The notes: generated by a model from the letters alone, not told the origin. Numbered from the stretch's first letter, positions 27,266-37,276 are shown. The stretch is DNA of 64,000 nucleotides from Mesorhizobium sp. B2-3-4 (GCF_006442315.1 NZ_VFVY01000001.1:496001-560000); one strand, 5' to 3'. A program made the numbers and translations.

Positions 27266-28404
27266 CCGCCACCGCCGGCCAGGGCGCTGAAATGGCTGAT
27301 GCCGCACAGATCGTGCTGAACACGATCCGCCGCCCGGTGATCATGATCAGCGAGGAAGGCTTCATCACCTTCGCCAACGCCGATGCCGAGGATTTCTTTC
27401 GCTCCAGCGCAACCATGCTGGCACGCAACACGCTGTCCAAGCTCATACCTTTCGGCAGCCCGCTGCTGACGCTGGTCGACCAGGTGCGCGAGCGCCGGGC
27501 GCCCGTCAACGAATATCGGGTCGACGTGTCGTCGCCGCGTCTGGGCATCGAGAAGGTCGTCGATCTCTATGTCGCGCCGGTGCCGGAATTTCCGGGCTCC
27601 GTGGTGGTGATGTTCCAGGAACGGTCGATGGCCGACAAGATCGATCGCCAGATGACGCATCGCGGCGCCGCGCGCTCGGTGACCGGCCTGGCGGCGATGC
27701 TGGCGCATGAGATCAAGAACCCGCTCTCCGGCATCAGGGGCGCGGCCCAGCTGCTCGAATTGTCCGCGTCCGACGAGGATCGCGCGCTCACCCGGCTGAT
27801 CACCGACGAGACGGACCGCATCGTGTCTCTGGTCGACCGCATGGAAGTGTTTTCCGACGAGCGGCCGATCGATCGCTATCCCGTCAACATCCATGTCGTG
27901 CTCGACCATGTGAAGGCAATTGCCAAGAACGGTTTCGCGAAGAAAATCAAGATATTGGAGGATTATGATCCATCATTGCCTCCGGTTTTCGCCAACCGCG
28001 ATCAGCTGATTCAGGTGTTCCTCAACCTTGTCAAGAACGCCGCCGAGGCGATCGGCAGCGACCCCCAGGGCGAGATCATCCTGTCCACGGCCTTCCGGCC
28101 GGGCATTCGTGTTTCGGTTCCGGGCACGCAGGATCGCGTGTCGCTGCCGCTGGAGTTCTGTGTGCGCGACAATGGCTCCGGTGTCTCCGAAGACATCCTG
28201 CCGATCCTGTTCGATCCCTTCATCACCACCAAGCCGAACGGGTCCGGGCTGGGACTGGCGCTGGTCGCCAAGATCGTCGGTGAACATGGCGGCATCATCG
28301 AATGCGATTCGACACCGCGCGCGACGACGTTCCGGGTCTTGATGCCGGCCTGGAAAGAAACGGCGCTGGGCGCCGATCAGGACGGCGAAGGAGACCGCAA
28401 ATGA
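27262..28404 (+). CDS. ntrB: Nitrogen regulation sensor histidine kinase NtrB
   Basis: Cytosolic histidine kinase/phosphatase that controls NtrC in response to the PII protein. 380 residues: N-terminal PAS domain ([20 protein letters not shown]), dimerisation/phospho-acceptor domain with His149 in [20 protein letters not shown], and an ATPase domain with [12 protein letters not shown] (N box), VRDNGSGVS (G1) and [13 protein letters not shown] (G2). It overlaps dusB and ntrC at ATGA junctions, so dusB-ntrB-ntrC are co-translated. Confidence 0.96.
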   Translation: MTATAGQGAEMADAAQIVLNTIRRPVIMISEEGFITFANADAEDFFRSSATMLARNTLSKLIPFGSPLLTLVDQVRERRAPVNEYRVDVSSPRLGIEKVVDLYVAPVPEFPGSVVVMFQERSMADKIDRQMTHRGAARSVTGLAAMLAHEIKNPLSGIRGAAQLLELSASDEDRALTRLITDETDRIVSLVDRMEVFSDERPIDRYPVNIHVVLDHVKAIAKNGFAKKIKILEDYDPSLPPVFANRDQLIQVFLNLVKNAAEAIGSDPQGEIILSTAFRPGIRVSVPGTQDRVSLPLEFCVRDNGSGVSEDILPILFDPFITTKPNGSGLGLALVAKIVGEHGGIIECDSTPRATTFRVLMPAWKETALGADQDGEGDRK

Positions 28405-29861
28405 CCGCTCGCGGCAATATTCTCGTCGCCGACGACGACGCGGCGATCCGCACCGTGCTCAATCAGGCTCTCTCGCGCGTCGGCCATGAGGTGCGCGTCA
28501 CCTCCAACGCCTCGACCTTGTGGCGCTGGGTGGCGGCCGGCGAGGGGGACCTCGTCATCACCGACGTCGTGATGCCGGACGAAAATGCGTTCGACATGCT
28601 GCCGCGCATCAAGAAGGCGCGGCCGGAACTGCCCGTCATCGTCATGAGTGCCCAGAACACCTTCATGACGGCGATCCGCGCCTCCGAAACCGGCGCCTAC
28701 GAATATCTGCCGAAGCCTTTCGACCTGACCGAACTCCTCAACATCGTCAACCGGGCGCTGTCGGAGCCGCGCCGCCCCAAGATCGACGCACGACCCGAAG
28801 AACAGCCCGAAACGATGCCGCTGGTTGGCCGTTCGGCCGCCATGCAGGACATCTACCGCATGCTGGCGCGCATGATGCAGACCGACCTGACGGTGATGAT
28901 CTCGGGCGAATCGGGCACCGGCAAGGAACTGGTGGCGCGTGCGCTGCATGAATATGGACGCCGTCGTGGCGGTCCGTTCGTTGCCATCAATATGGCGGCC
29001 ATCCCGCGCGACCTGATCGAATCGGAACTGTTCGGCCACGAGAAGGGCGCCTTTACCGGTGCCCAGAATCGCTCCACCGGCCGCTTCGAGCAGGCCGAGG
29101 GCGGCACGTTGTTCCTCGACGAGATCGGCGACATGCCGATGGAGGCGCAGACGCGCCTGCTGCGTGTCCTGCAGCAGGGCGAATACACGACGGTCGGCGG
29201 CCGCACGCCGATCAAGACGGATGTGCGCATCGTCGCCGCCACCAACAAGGACCTGCGCACCCTGATTAACCAGGGCCTGTTCCGCGAGGACCTTTTCTAC
29301 CGTCTCAACGTCGTTCCGCTGAGGTTGCCGGCGCTTCGCGAACGCTCCGAGGACGTGCCGGATCTGGTGCGGCATTTCTTCAAGCTCGGCGAGATGGAGG
29401 GGCTGCAGACCAAGCGCATCTCGTCCGGCGGCATCGAACTGATGAAGCGCTACCCGTGGCCGGGCAATGTGCGCGAGCTGGAGAATCTCGTGCGCCGGCT
29501 CGCCGCGCTCTATTCCCAGGACGAAATATCCGCCGAGATCATCGAGGCGGAGCTCAAAACCGGCGAGCGACCCGTTGTGCCCGGCGGCGGCAACCTCATC
29601 CCCGACGATCTGTCGATCGGCCAGGCGGTGGAGCACTTCCTGCAGCGCTATTTCGCCTCGTTTGCCGGCGACCTGCCGCCGGCCGGCCTCTACCAGCGCA
29701 TTCTTTCCGAAGTCGAATATCCGCTCGTCCTGGCCTCCATGACCGCAACGCGCGGCAACCAGATCAAGGCCGCGGAATTGCTGGGGCTCAACCGCAACAC
29801 CTTGCGCAAGAAGATCCGCGACCTGGGCGTCAACGTCTACAAATCGTCGCGCCAGACCTGA
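28401..29861 (+). CDS. ntrC: Nitrogen regulation response regulator NtrC (sigma-54 activator)
   Basis: Activates sigma-54 promoters of nitrogen-assimilation genes when phosphorylated by NtrB. 486 residues. Receiver domain with [11 protein letters not shown] and phospho-acceptor Asp55 ([13 protein letters not shown]); AAA domain with Walker [21 protein letters not shown], the sigma-54 contact loop GAFTGA near residue 216, Walker [15 protein letters not shown]-terminal Fis-type helix-turn-helix ([20 protein letters not shown]). Start at 28401 overlaps the ntrB stop. All activator motifs are intact. Confidence 0.97.
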   Translation: MTARGNILVADDDAAIRTVLNQALSRVGHEVRVTSNASTLWRWVAAGEGDLVITDVVMPDENAFDMLPRIKKARPELPVIVMSAQNTFMTAIRASETGAYEYLPKPFDLTELLNIVNRALSEPRRPKIDARPEEQPETMPLVGRSAAMQDIYRMLARMMQTDLTVMISGESGTGKELVARALHEYGRRRGGPFVAINMAAIPRDLIESELFGHEKGAFTGAQNRSTGRFEQAEGGTLFLDEIGDMPMEAQTRLLRVLQQGEYTTVGGRTPIKTDVRIVAATNKDLRTLINQGLFREDLFYRLNVVPLRLPALRERSEDVPDLVRHFFKLGEMEGLQTKRISSGGIELMKRYPWPGNVRELENLVRRLAALYSQDEISAEIIEAELKTGERPVVPGGGNLIPDDLSIGQAVEHFLQRYFASFAGDLPPAGLYQRILSEVEYPLVLASMTATRGNQIKAAELLGLNRNTLRKKIRDLGVNVYKSSRQT

Positions 29862-29929
29862 GGCCCGCGCCAGCCGCACGATCTTTTCAGGGGAACGATC
29901 CGGGAAAGAGTCCCGTCATTGTCACACTT

Positions 29930-29958
29930 GTTGCATAATCGCCACAATGCGTTGCATA
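29930..29958. promoter_or_regulatory. Direct repeat GTTGCATA and CAA-N4-TTG before ntrY
   Basis: gttgcata occurs at 29930-29937 and again at 29951-29958, 21 bases apart (about two helical turns). Between them caa-tgcg-ttg (29945-29954) matches a CAA-N(few)-TTG pattern that I recall being reported for NtrX. The site straddles the first possible ntrY ATG (29947) and lies upstream of the ATG at 29992, so it may be an autoregulatory operator. Confidence 0.45.
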
Positions 29959-29991
29959 GATCGGACGCAATCATTGGCTCTAGACGGCGAC

Positions 29992-32277
29992 ATGGCTCCG
30001 CAGGCACCTGTACTCAACCAACCGCTTTTCAGCGAACCCGGCGCGCGCGATGGCCGCCGGCTGCTGGCGCTGCCAGGCGTGGTGGCGATCGCCGGTGCCC
30101 TGGTCATGGCCGCCATTTCCTTCGCCATCCTGGTCGGTGCGACACCGATCGCGCCTGACGCCAAGGCGACCTGGGCGCTGATCGCGCTCAACGCTGCCTT
30201 CGTGCTGTTCCTGATTGCGCTGATCGGCCGTGAGGTCCATCGCATCGTCATGGCACGCCGCCACGGCAAGGCAGCGTCGCGGCTGCATGTGCGCATCGTT
30301 GCCATGTTCGCGCTGGTCGCCGCCATTCCGGCCATCATGGTGGCGATCATCGCCTCGATAACACTCGACATCGGCCTCGATCGCTGGTTCGAGATTCGCA
30401 CCAAGACGATCGTCAATTCGTCGCTGTCGATCGCCGACGCCTACGTGCAGGAGAACGCCCGCAACCTGCAAGGCACGACGCTGTCCATGGCCTACGACCT
30501 CGATGCCTCCCGCACGCTCTATGGCCTTGATAGAACTGGTTTTCTCGATCTCATGAACAAGGAGGCCGTGGGCCGCTCGCTGGCTCATGCCGCGCTCATC
30601 AAGCCCGACGGCTCCTTCGTCATGAGCGCCAAGACTGATGCTGATTTCGCCATGCCGGAACCGCCCGAAGGCGCCGTGTCGAGTGCCGAAGACGGCAAGC
30701 CCGTGCTGATTGAACCGCGCACGCGCAACATCATGGGCGCCATCGTCAAGCTGCGCGAGATCGAAGGGCTCTATCTCTACACCATCCGACTTGTCGATCC
30801 CGATGTGATCAAGGCGCGCCAGATCGTGCGCTCCAACACCGATGAATACCGTGGTCTGGAAGACAATCGCCGTACCTCGCAAGTGGCCTTCGCGCTGCCC
30901 TATCTGTCGCTGACGCTGATTGTCATCCTGTCGGCGATCTGGACCGGCATTGCCGTGGCCGACCGTCTGGTGCGGCCGATCCGCCAGCTCATCGGCGCGG
31001 CCGACGAGGTCGCGACCGGAAATCTCGACGTGGCCGTGCCGGTGCGGCCCTCTGACGGCGATGTTGCCTCGCTTGGCGACACCTTCAACAAGATGTTGCT
31101 GGAGCTGAAGTCGCAGCGCAACGAAATCCTGTCCGCCAAGGACCTGATCGACGAGCGCCGCCGCTTTTCCGAGGCGGTGCTTGCCGGCGTCACGGCGGGC
31201 GTCATCGGCGTCGATCCCTACGGCATCGTCACCATCGTCAACCGTTCGGCTGAAACCATGCTGGCCATTTCCGCCAGCGCGGCCCTTGGCCAGAACCTCT
31301 CCGCCATTCTGCCGCATGTCGGCCGTGTCTTCGAGATCGGCCGCAAGTCCGGCAAGCCCGTCTACCGCGAGCAGGTGACTTTCTACCGCACCGGGGCCGA
31401 ACGGACCTTCAATGTGCAGATCACCATCGAGGCAGGCGATGACGGCTCGGAGGAGAAGTCCTACGTCGTGACGGTCGATGACATCACCGATCTGGTTCAG
31501 GCCCAGCGTTCGTCCGCCTGGGCCGACGTGGCGCGGCGCATCGCCCACGAGATCAAGAATCCGCTGACGCCGATCCAGCTTTCCGCCGAACGCATCAAGC
31601 GCCGCTACGGCAAGGTCATCACCGAAGACCGCGAGGTTTTCGACCAGTGCACCGATACCATTATCCGGCAGGTGGAGGATATTGGCCGCATGGTAGACGA
31701 ATTCTCGGCCTTCGCGCGCATGCCTAAGCCCGAGATGAAAGCGATCGACCTGCGTGAATCCCTGCGTGAGGCTTCCTTCCTGGTCGAGGTCAGCCGTGCC
31801 GACATCACCTTCGAGCGGATGTTCGGAAACGAACCGCTGAAGGGCACGTTCGACAGCCGGTTGATGGCTCAGGCCTTCGGCAATGTGATCAAGAACGCCG
31901 CCGAGGCGATCGACGGGCTGGAACAGAAGGACGGCTCGCACGGCATAATCCGGATTCAAGCCGGCCGTCAGAATGGGACGATTCGAATCGATGTCATCGA
32001 CAATGGCAAAGGCCTGCCGCGCGAGAATCGCCAAAGGTTGCTGGAGCCCTATATGACGACACGCGAAAAGGGCACCGGACTTGGTCTGGCTATCGTCAAG
32101 AAGATCGTGGAGGACCATGGCGGTCGGCTGGAACTCCATGATGCGCCCGCCGATTTCCATGGCGGGCGGGGCGCGATGATCAGCATCATCCTGCCGCCTG
32201 CGGCCGGCGCGCTACCACGCGGCGAAAGCAAGGCGGAACACGAAAGAGAAACTGAAAAGGTCGGTAATGGCGTCTGA
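29992..32277 (+). CDS. ntrY: Nitrogen regulation sensor histidine kinase NtrY
   Basis: Inner-membrane histidine kinase paired with NtrX, sensing nitrogen or redox state. From 29992 it is 761 residues; ATG at 29947 would add 15. Layout: two membrane segments near the N-terminus (LLALPGVVAIAGALVMAAIS and WALIALNAAFVLFLIALIG), a third (FALVAAIPAIMVAIIASI), a periplasmic region, a fourth segment (PYLSLTLIVILSAIWTGIAV), HAMP (RQLIGAADEVATGNLDVAV), PAS, then the kinase core with the phospho-His in [20 protein letters not shown] and GTGLGLAIVKKIVEDHGG. Neither start has a clear ribosome site; 29992 leaves the repeats outside the gene. Confidence 0.94.
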   Translation: MAPQAPVLNQPLFSEPGARDGRRLLALPGVVAIAGALVMAAISFAILVGATPIAPDAKATWALIALNAAFVLFLIALIGREVHRIVMARRHGKAASRLHVRIVAMFALVAAIPAIMVAIIASITLDIGLDRWFEIRTKTIVNSSLSIADAYVQENARNLQGTTLSMAYDLDASRTLYGLDRTGFLDLMNKEAVGRSLAHAALIKPDGSFVMSAKTDADFAMPEPPEGAVSSAEDGKPVLIEPRTRNIMGAIVKLREIEGLYLYTIRLVDPDVIKARQIVRSNTDEYRGLEDNRRTSQVAFALPYLSLTLIVILSAIWTGIAVADRLVRPIRQLIGAADEVATGNLDVAVPVRPSDGDVASLGDTFNKMLLELKSQRNEILSAKDLIDERRRFSEAVLAGVTAGVIGVDPYGIVTIVNRSAETMLAISASAALGQNLSAILPHVGRVFEIGRKSGKPVYREQVTFYRTGAERTFNVQITIEAGDDGSEEKSYVVTVDDITDLVQAQRSSAWADVARRIAHEIKNPLTPIQLSAERIKRRYGKVITEDREVFDQCTDTIIRQVEDIGRMVDEFSAFARMPKPEMKAIDLRESLREASFLVEVSRADITFERMFGNEPLKGTFDSRLMAQAFGNVIKNAAEAIDGLEQKDGSHGIIRIQAGRQNGTIRIDVIDNGKGLPRENRQRLLEPYMTTREKGTGLGLAIVKKIVEDHGGRLELHDAPADFHGGRGAMISIILPPAAGALPRGESKAEHERETEKVGNGV

Positions 32278-33628
32278 TATTCTCATCGTCGATGACGAGG
32301 AAGACATCCGCGAACTCGTCGCAGGGATTCTGAGCGACGAAGGTCACGAAACCCGGACGGCATTCGACGCCGACAGCGCGCTGGCGGCCATTGCCGATCG
32401 CGCGCCAAGGTTGATCTTCCTGGACATCTGGCTGCAGGGCTCGCGTCTGGACGGGCTGGCATTGCTCGATGAGATCAAGACCATGCACCCGAACCTGCCA
32501 GTCGTGATGATTTCAGGCCACGGCAACATCGAAACGGCGGTTTCCGCCATACGTCGCGGCGCTTATGACTTCATCGAGAAGCCATTCAAGGCAGACCGGC
32601 TGATCCTCATTGCCGAACGTGCGCTCGAGACCTCGAAACTGCGCCGCGAGGTTTCCGACCTCAAGCAGCGCAGCGGCGAGACCTTCGACCTGATCGGCAT
32701 GTCGTCGGCGATGAGCCAGTTGCGCCAGACGATCGAACGCGTCGCCCCGACCAACAGCCGGGTGATGATCGTTGGCCCCTCCGGCTCGGGCAAGGAGCTG
32801 GCGGCGCGCGCCATCCACACGCTGTCGACACGCAAGAGCGGGCCGTTCGTGACGCTGAGCGCCGCCAACATCACGCCCGAACGCATGGAGATCGAACTGT
32901 TCGGCACCGAATCGAACGGGGTCGAGCGCAAGGTGGGAGCGCTGGAGGAAGCCCATCGCGGCATCCTTTACATCGACGAAGTGGCCGACATGCCGCGCGA
33001 GACGCAGAACAAGATCCTGCGCGTGCTGGTCGAACAGCAGTTCGAGCGCGTCGGCGGCACCAAGCGGGTGAAGGTCGATGTCCGCATCATTTCCTCGACC
33101 TCGCAGAACCTGGAGGCGATGATCGCCGACGGGCGGTTCCGCGAGGATCTTTATCATCGCCTCGCCGTGGTTCCGGTCATGGTGCCGGGGCTGGCCGAGC
33201 GGCGCGAGGACATTCCCTATCTCGTCGACAATTTCATGAAGCAGATCGCCCGGCAGGCCGGCATCAAGCCGCGCCGTATCGGCGACGACGCGTTGGCGGT
33301 GTTGCAGGCGCACAACTGGCCGGGCAACGTGCGCCAGCTGCGCAACAATGTCGAACGGCTGATGATCCTGGCGCGGGGCGAGGACGTCGACGCACCGATC
33401 ACCGCGGACCTGCTGCCGTCCGAGATCGGCGATGTCATGCCGCGCACGCCAAACCAGTCGGACCAGCATATCATGGCGCTTCCGCTGCGCGAGGCACGCG
33501 AACAGTTCGAAAAGGACTATCTGATTGCCCAGATCAACCGGTTCGGCGGCAACATTTCCAAGACCGCCGAGTTCATCGGCATGGAGCGCTCCGCCTTGCA
33601 CCGCAAGTTGAAGTCGCTGGGCGTCTGA
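32267..33628 (+). CDS. ntrX: Nitrogen response regulator NtrX
   Basis: NtrC-like regulator phosphorylated by NtrY; acts on nitrogen, redox and respiration genes. 453 residues: receiver with DILIVDDEEDIREL and Asp53 (IFLDIWLQG), AAA domain with Walker A GPSGSGKELAARAIHTLST and Walker B GILYIDEVADMP, and a C-terminal Fis-type helix-turn-helix (GGNISKTAEFIGMERSALHR). Where NtrC has GAFTGA, this protein reads ESNGVERKVGALEEA, so the sigma-54 contact loop is missing and sigma-54-dependent activation is unlikely. It overlaps ntrY by 11 bases. A GC hairpin (33617-33640) spans its stop codon. Confidence 0.95.
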   Translation: MASDILIVDDEEDIRELVAGILSDEGHETRTAFDADSALAAIADRAPRLIFLDIWLQGSRLDGLALLDEIKTMHPNLPVVMISGHGNIETAVSAIRRGAYDFIEKPFKADRLILIAERALETSKLRREVSDLKQRSGETFDLIGMSSAMSQLRQTIERVAPTNSRVMIVGPSGSGKELAARAIHTLSTRKSGPFVTLSAANITPERMEIELFGTESNGVERKVGALEEAHRGILYIDEVADMPRETQNKILRVLVEQQFERVGGTKRVKVDVRIISSTSQNLEAMIADGRFREDLYHRLAVVPVMVPGLAERREDIPYLVDNFMKQIARQAGIKPRRIGDDALAVLQAHNWPGNVRQLRNNVERLMILARGEDVDAPITADLLPSEIGDVMPRTPNQSDQHIMALPLREAREQFEKDYLIAQINRFGGNISKTAEFIGMERSALHRKLKSLGV

Positions 33629-33640
33629 TTAGACGTCCAG
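33617..33640. repeat. Hairpin over the ntrX stop codon
   Basis: ctgggcgtc pairs with gacgtccag (one wobble) around tgatta, which contains the TGA stop. No T-tract follows, so it is not a classical terminator; it may stabilise or attenuate the transcript. Confidence 0.4.
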
Positions 33641-33715
33641 TGGCCCACGCGATTGTCCATTACGTCCAGGGCGGAATCGCTTAAACAGGCCGAACCGAAT
33701 TCCCCGAGGTGACAA

Positions 33716-34579
33716 ATGCCGCGCATTGCCTATGTGAACGGGCGCTACATCGCTCATGCCGATGCCGCCGTGCATATCGAGGATCGTGGCTATCAGTTCG
33801 CCGACGGCGTCTATGAGGTCTGCGAGGTGGCGCGCGGCTTCATCGTCGACATGCCGCGCCACCTGGCCCGGCTGAACCGTTCGCTCTCCGAGCTGTCGAT
33901 CGCCTGGCCGGTGACGCGCAACGTGCTGCCGCTGATCCTGCGCGAGGTGGTCAACCGCAATCAGGTCGTCAATGGTCTGGTCTATGTTCAGGTGACGCGC
34001 GGTGTCGCCAGCCGCGACTTTGTCTTTCCGTCGGCCGACACCAAGCCCTCTCTGGTCGTGACAGCCAAGAAGGCTGATCCTGCCGCCGCCGCCAAGCGGG
34101 CCGAAACCGGCATCGCCGTCATCACCGTGCCGGAGAATCGCTGGGACCGTGTCGACATCAAGAGCGTCGGGCTTCTGCCCAATGTGCTGGCCAAGCAGAA
34201 AGCCAAGGAAGCCGGCGCACAGGAGGCGTGGTTCGTCGATACCGACGGCAACGTCAAGGAAGGCGGCTCGTCGAATGCCTGGATCGTTACCCGGGATGGC
34301 GTTCTGGTCACCAGGCCGGCCGAACATGGCATTCTGCGCGGCATCACGCGCACCACCATGTTCGACGTCGCGGCAAAGCTCGGCCTGAAGATCGAGGAGC
34401 GCGGATTTTCCGTCGCCGAGGCCAAGGCGGCGCGGGAAGCATTCATTAGCTCGGCAACGACAATTGCCATGCCGATCGTGGCCATTGACGGTGTTCCCGT
34501 GGCCAATGGACACCCCGGTTCTGTAACACTTTCGTTGCGGCAAGCCTTTTTTGACATTGCGGAAAAAAGTCCAGCCTGA
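33716..34579 (+). CDS. dat: D-amino-acid aminotransferase (fold-type IV PLP enzyme)
   Basis: Interconverts D-alanine and D-glutamate through alpha-keto acids, linking to peptidoglycan precursors. 287 residues of PLP fold-type IV: AYVNGRYIAHADAAVHIEDR, GYQFADGVYEVCEVARG, the PLP-lysine region VDIKSVGLLPNVLAKQKAKE, GGSSNAWIV and HGILRGITRTT. The class is shared with branched-chain aminotransferases and aminodeoxychorismate lyase; the D-specific assignment rests on the overall resemblance. Position between ntrX and hfq is the normal order in Rhizobiales. Confidence 0.88.
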   Translation: MPRIAYVNGRYIAHADAAVHIEDRGYQFADGVYEVCEVARGFIVDMPRHLARLNRSLSELSIAWPVTRNVLPLILREVVNRNQVVNGLVYVQVTRGVASRDFVFPSADTKPSLVVTAKKADPAAAAKRAETGIAVITVPENRWDRVDIKSVGLLPNVLAKQKAKEAGAQEAWFVDTDGNVKEGGSSNAWIVTRDGVLVTRPAEHGILRGITRTTMFDVAAKLGLKIEERGFSVAEAKAAREAFISSATTIAMPIVAIDGVPVANGHPGSVTLSLRQAFFDIAEKSPA

Positions 34580-34723
34580 TAACCGCACAGGTGGAATGAA
34601 CATCAATATATCTCGTTCTGCTTGTCGTTACTGACGGCAAGAGGGTGTTTGCGCGCTTGACATGTGCCCGCTAATTTGGCGCATTGGCTGCAAACCGAAG
34701 GGGATCGGCGAAAGACAAGAACA

Positions 34724-34969
34724 ATGGCGGAACGATCGCAAAACCTTCAGGACCTGTTCCTGAATTCAGTTCGCAAGAGCAAGAACCCGCTCACCATCTT
34801 TCTCATCAACGGCGTGAAGCTGACCGGCGTGGTCACTTCCTTCGACAATTTCTGCGTCCTGCTGCGCCGCGACGGCCACTCCCAGCTCGTCTACAAGCAC
34901 GCCATTTCCACGATCATGCCGAGCCAGCCGGTTCAGATGTTCGATGGCGAGGAAAGCCAGGGCGCCTGA
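34724..34969 (+). CDS. hfq: RNA chaperone Hfq
   Basis: Hexameric Sm-like protein that pairs small RNAs with target mRNAs and, in rhizobia, affects nif regulation. 81 residues. Sm1 and Sm2 motifs: [40 protein letters not shown] and [14 protein letters not shown]. The C-terminal tail is short, as in alphaproteobacteria. A TTGACA at 34657-34662 is a possible -35 box, but no clear -10 was found. The hflX start touches its stop with no gap. Confidence 0.97.
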   Translation: MAERSQNLQDLFLNSVRKSKNPLTIFLINGVKLTGVVTSFDNFCVLLRRDGHSQLVYKHAISTIMPSQPVQMFDGEESQGA

Positions 34970-36361
34970 TTGGCACGTGAGAGAGACGCGGACGCCACGG
35001 TTCGCGGAAAAACAGCGCATCATCACGGGACGGAAGCCGAAGCCCCGACCCGTGCCGTTGTCATCGTGCCGGTGCTGACCCGCCAGCCGCGCGGGGACGA
35101 CGACACCAACCGTCCCCGGCTGACGCGTTCGGCCGAGGCGCGTCACGACGAAGCGGTCGGCCTTGCCCGAGCCATCAACCTCGATCTGATCCATACGGCG
35201 GTCGTGACGGTCAACGACCCGCGCCCGGCGACGCTGCTGGGCAGCGGCAAGGTCGAGGAGTTCTCCGCGATCGTCAAGGAAGGGCACGCGGAAGTAGTCA
35301 TCGTCGACCATCCGCTGACGCCGGTTCAGCAGCGTAATCTCGAGAAGGAATTCAACGCCAAGGTACTGGATCGCACGGGGTTGATCCTGGAGATCTTCGG
35401 CGAGCGGGCGCGCACCAAGGAAGGCACGCTGCAGGTCGAGCTTGCCCATCTCAACTACCAGAAGGGCCGCCTGGTACGCAGCTGGACCCACCTGGAGCGT
35501 CAGCGCGGCGGTGCCGGCTTCCTCGGCGGCCCCGGTGAAACGCAGATCGAATCCGATCGGCGGCAGTTGCAGGAAAAGATCATCAAGCTGAAGCACGAGC
35601 TGGAAACCGTGCGCCGCACCCGCGACCTGCACCGCGCCAAGCGCAAGAAGGTGCCGTTTCCGGTGGTGGCGATCGTCGGCTATACCAATGCCGGCAAGTC
35701 GACACTGTTCAACCGGCTGACCGGGGCAGGCGTGCTGGCGCAGGACATGCTTTTCGCCACGCTCGATCCAACGCTTCGCCGCGTGCGCCTGCCGCACGGC
35801 ACGCCGATTATTCTTTCCGATACGGTCGGGTTCATTTCGGACCTTCCGACACATCTGATCGCGGCTTTCCGCGCGACCCTGGAAGAGGTAGTCGAGGCCG
35901 ATCTCGTCATCCACCTGCGCGATATTTCCGACCCCGATACGGCGGCGCAGGCCGAAGATGTCGAGCGGATCCTCGCCGACCTTGGCGTCGACGCCGGCGA
36001 TACCAAGCGCGTGATCGAAGTCTGGAACAAGATCGATCTGCTGGACGAAGGCAACAGGGCGAGGCTGCTTGCCGATGGTGCCGACGACAGCAAGGAGCCG
36101 CCAATCGCCGTATCGGCGGTGTCGGGCGAGGGCATCGATGCGCTGAAGGCGATCATCGAAACGCGGATGGCCGGTGAGCTTGAAGATTTGACAGTGACGA
36201 TCGAGCCGGCCCAGTTCGGCTTGGTCGACTGGCTTTACCGCAATGGTGATGTGGTTTCGCGGACCGACAATGAGGATGGCAGCGCGACCATTTCATTGAA
36301 GGCTACGCAGAGCGCCCGCGAAGAGATAGAGAGCCGATTGCGCCGTAAAAACAACGGGTAA
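34970..36361 (+). CDS. hflX: GTPase HflX
   Basis: Ribosome-associated GTPase that splits stalled or stress-arrested 70S ribosomes. 463 residues, with the HflX N-terminal domain (RPATLLGSGKVEEFSAIVKE, VIVDHPLTPVQQRNLEKEF, VLDRTGLILEIFGERARTKE), the glycine-rich linker RGGAGFLGGPGETQIESDRR, and the G domain: GYTNAGKSTLFNRLTGA (P-loop), DTVGFI and NKIDLLDEGN. Start is TTG at 34970, immediately after the hfq TGA, so translation is coupled; hfq-hflX is a classical pair. It converges with mazG, only six bases apart. Confidence 0.97.
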   Translation: MARERDADATVRGKTAHHHGTEAEAPTRAVVIVPVLTRQPRGDDDTNRPRLTRSAEARHDEAVGLARAINLDLIHTAVVTVNDPRPATLLGSGKVEEFSAIVKEGHAEVVIVDHPLTPVQQRNLEKEFNAKVLDRTGLILEIFGERARTKEGTLQVELAHLNYQKGRLVRSWTHLERQRGGAGFLGGPGETQIESDRRQLQEKIIKLKHELETVRRTRDLHRAKRKKVPFPVVAIVGYTNAGKSTLFNRLTGAGVLAQDMLFATLDPTLRRVRLPHGTPIILSDTVGFISDLPTHLIAAFRATLEEVVEADLVIHLRDISDPDTAAQAEDVERILADLGVDAGDTKRVIEVWNKIDLLDEGNRARLLADGADDSKEPPIAVSAVSGEGIDALKAIIETRMAGELEDLTVTIEPAQFGLVDWLYRNGDVVSRTDNEDGSATISLKATQSAREEIESRLRRKNNG

Positions 36362-36367
36362 TCTCGG

Positions 36368-37192
36368 TTATTTCGCGGTTTTTGCTTCCTGCCAGAGCGC
36401 TTCCATTTCCTCCAGCGTAGCTTGTTCCAGCGTGCCGCCGGATTTTTCCAGCGCCTGCTCGACATAGTGGAAGCGTGAGCGGAATTTCTCGTTCGTGCCG
36501 CTGAGCGCGGCCTCGGAATCGAGCTTCAAATGGCGGCCGAGATTGACGACGGCAAACAGCATGTCGCCGAACTCGTCCTTGATCTCGGCGGTCTCGCCCT
36601 TTGCCAGCGCCTCGCGCAGTTCGCCGATCTCTTCCTCGATCTTGTCCAGGATGGGGGCCGCCTCGCTCCAGTCGAAGCCGACGCGGGCGGCCTTTTCCTG
36701 AAGTTTCAAAGCGCGGGTCAAGGCGGGCAGGGCGACCGGAACACTATCCAGGAAGCCCTTGCCATTGTCTTCGGGGTCGAGCCCGCGCGCTAGCCGGGAC
36801 TGCCGTTTCTCGGCCTTCTCCTGCGCCTTGATCTTCTCCCACATGCCCTTGGCCATGCCGGCGCTGCGAGCCTTCTCGTCGCCGAAGACATGCGGATGGC
36901 GGCGGATCATCTTGGTGGTGATGGCCTGGACCACGTCGCCGAATGCAAACTCGCCGGCCTCCTCAGCCATCTGTGCGTGATAGACGACTTGCAGCAGCAG
37001 GTCGCCGAGTTCGTCGCGCAGATCGTCGAGATCGCCGCGTGCGATGGCATCGGCCACCTCATAGGCCTCCTCGATCGTATAGGGGGCGATGGAGGAGAAA
37101 TCCTGCTCGATGTCCCACGGGCAGCCGGTCTTTGGCGCACGCAATGCAGCCATGATCTCGATCAGGCGTGAGATGTCTTTGGATGGCGTCAT
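36368..37192 (-). CDS. mazG: Nucleoside triphosphate pyrophosphohydrolase MazG
   Basis: Hydrolyses NTPs and dNTPs to NMP and pyrophosphate, affecting (p)ppGpp levels and removal of damaged nucleotides. 274 residues with the double MazG arrangement: the first domain with EEAYEVADAIARGD and DELGDLLLQVVYHAQMAEE; the second with EIGELREALAKGE and DEFGDMLFAVVNLGRHL. Both magnesium-binding E-x2-E and E/D-x2-D helices are intact. It is alone on the minus strand. Confidence 0.95.
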   Translation of the reverse strand: MTPSKDISRLIEIMAALRAPKTGCPWDIEQDFSSIAPYTIEEAYEVADAIARGDLDDLRDELGDLLLQVVYHAQMAEEAGEFAFGDVVQAITTKMIRRHPHVFGDEKARSAGMAKGMWEKIKAQEKAEKRQSRLARGLDPEDNGKGFLDSVPVALPALTRALKLQEKAARVGFDWSEAAPILDKIEEEIGELREALAKGETAEIKDEFGDMLFAVVNLGRHLKLDSEAALSGTNEKFRSRFHYVEQALEKSGGTLEQATLEEMEALWQEAKTAK

Positions 37193-37276
37193 GCCGCGGA
37201 TTCTAGCGCGCCGCCAGCTGCGCGGCCAACGCTGTCGGCCGGCCGGCGCGCCTTGTCCACAAGTCAGCGGGGCTCT

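Noticed and set aside
29980..32160. A 726-codon minus-strand frame over ntrY
   Set aside because: Antisense to a full-length kinase gene; shadow composition.
34657..34690. A full sigma-70 promoter for hfq
   Set aside because: A TTGACA box exists at 34657-34662, but no acceptable -10 box lies 16-18 bases downstream.
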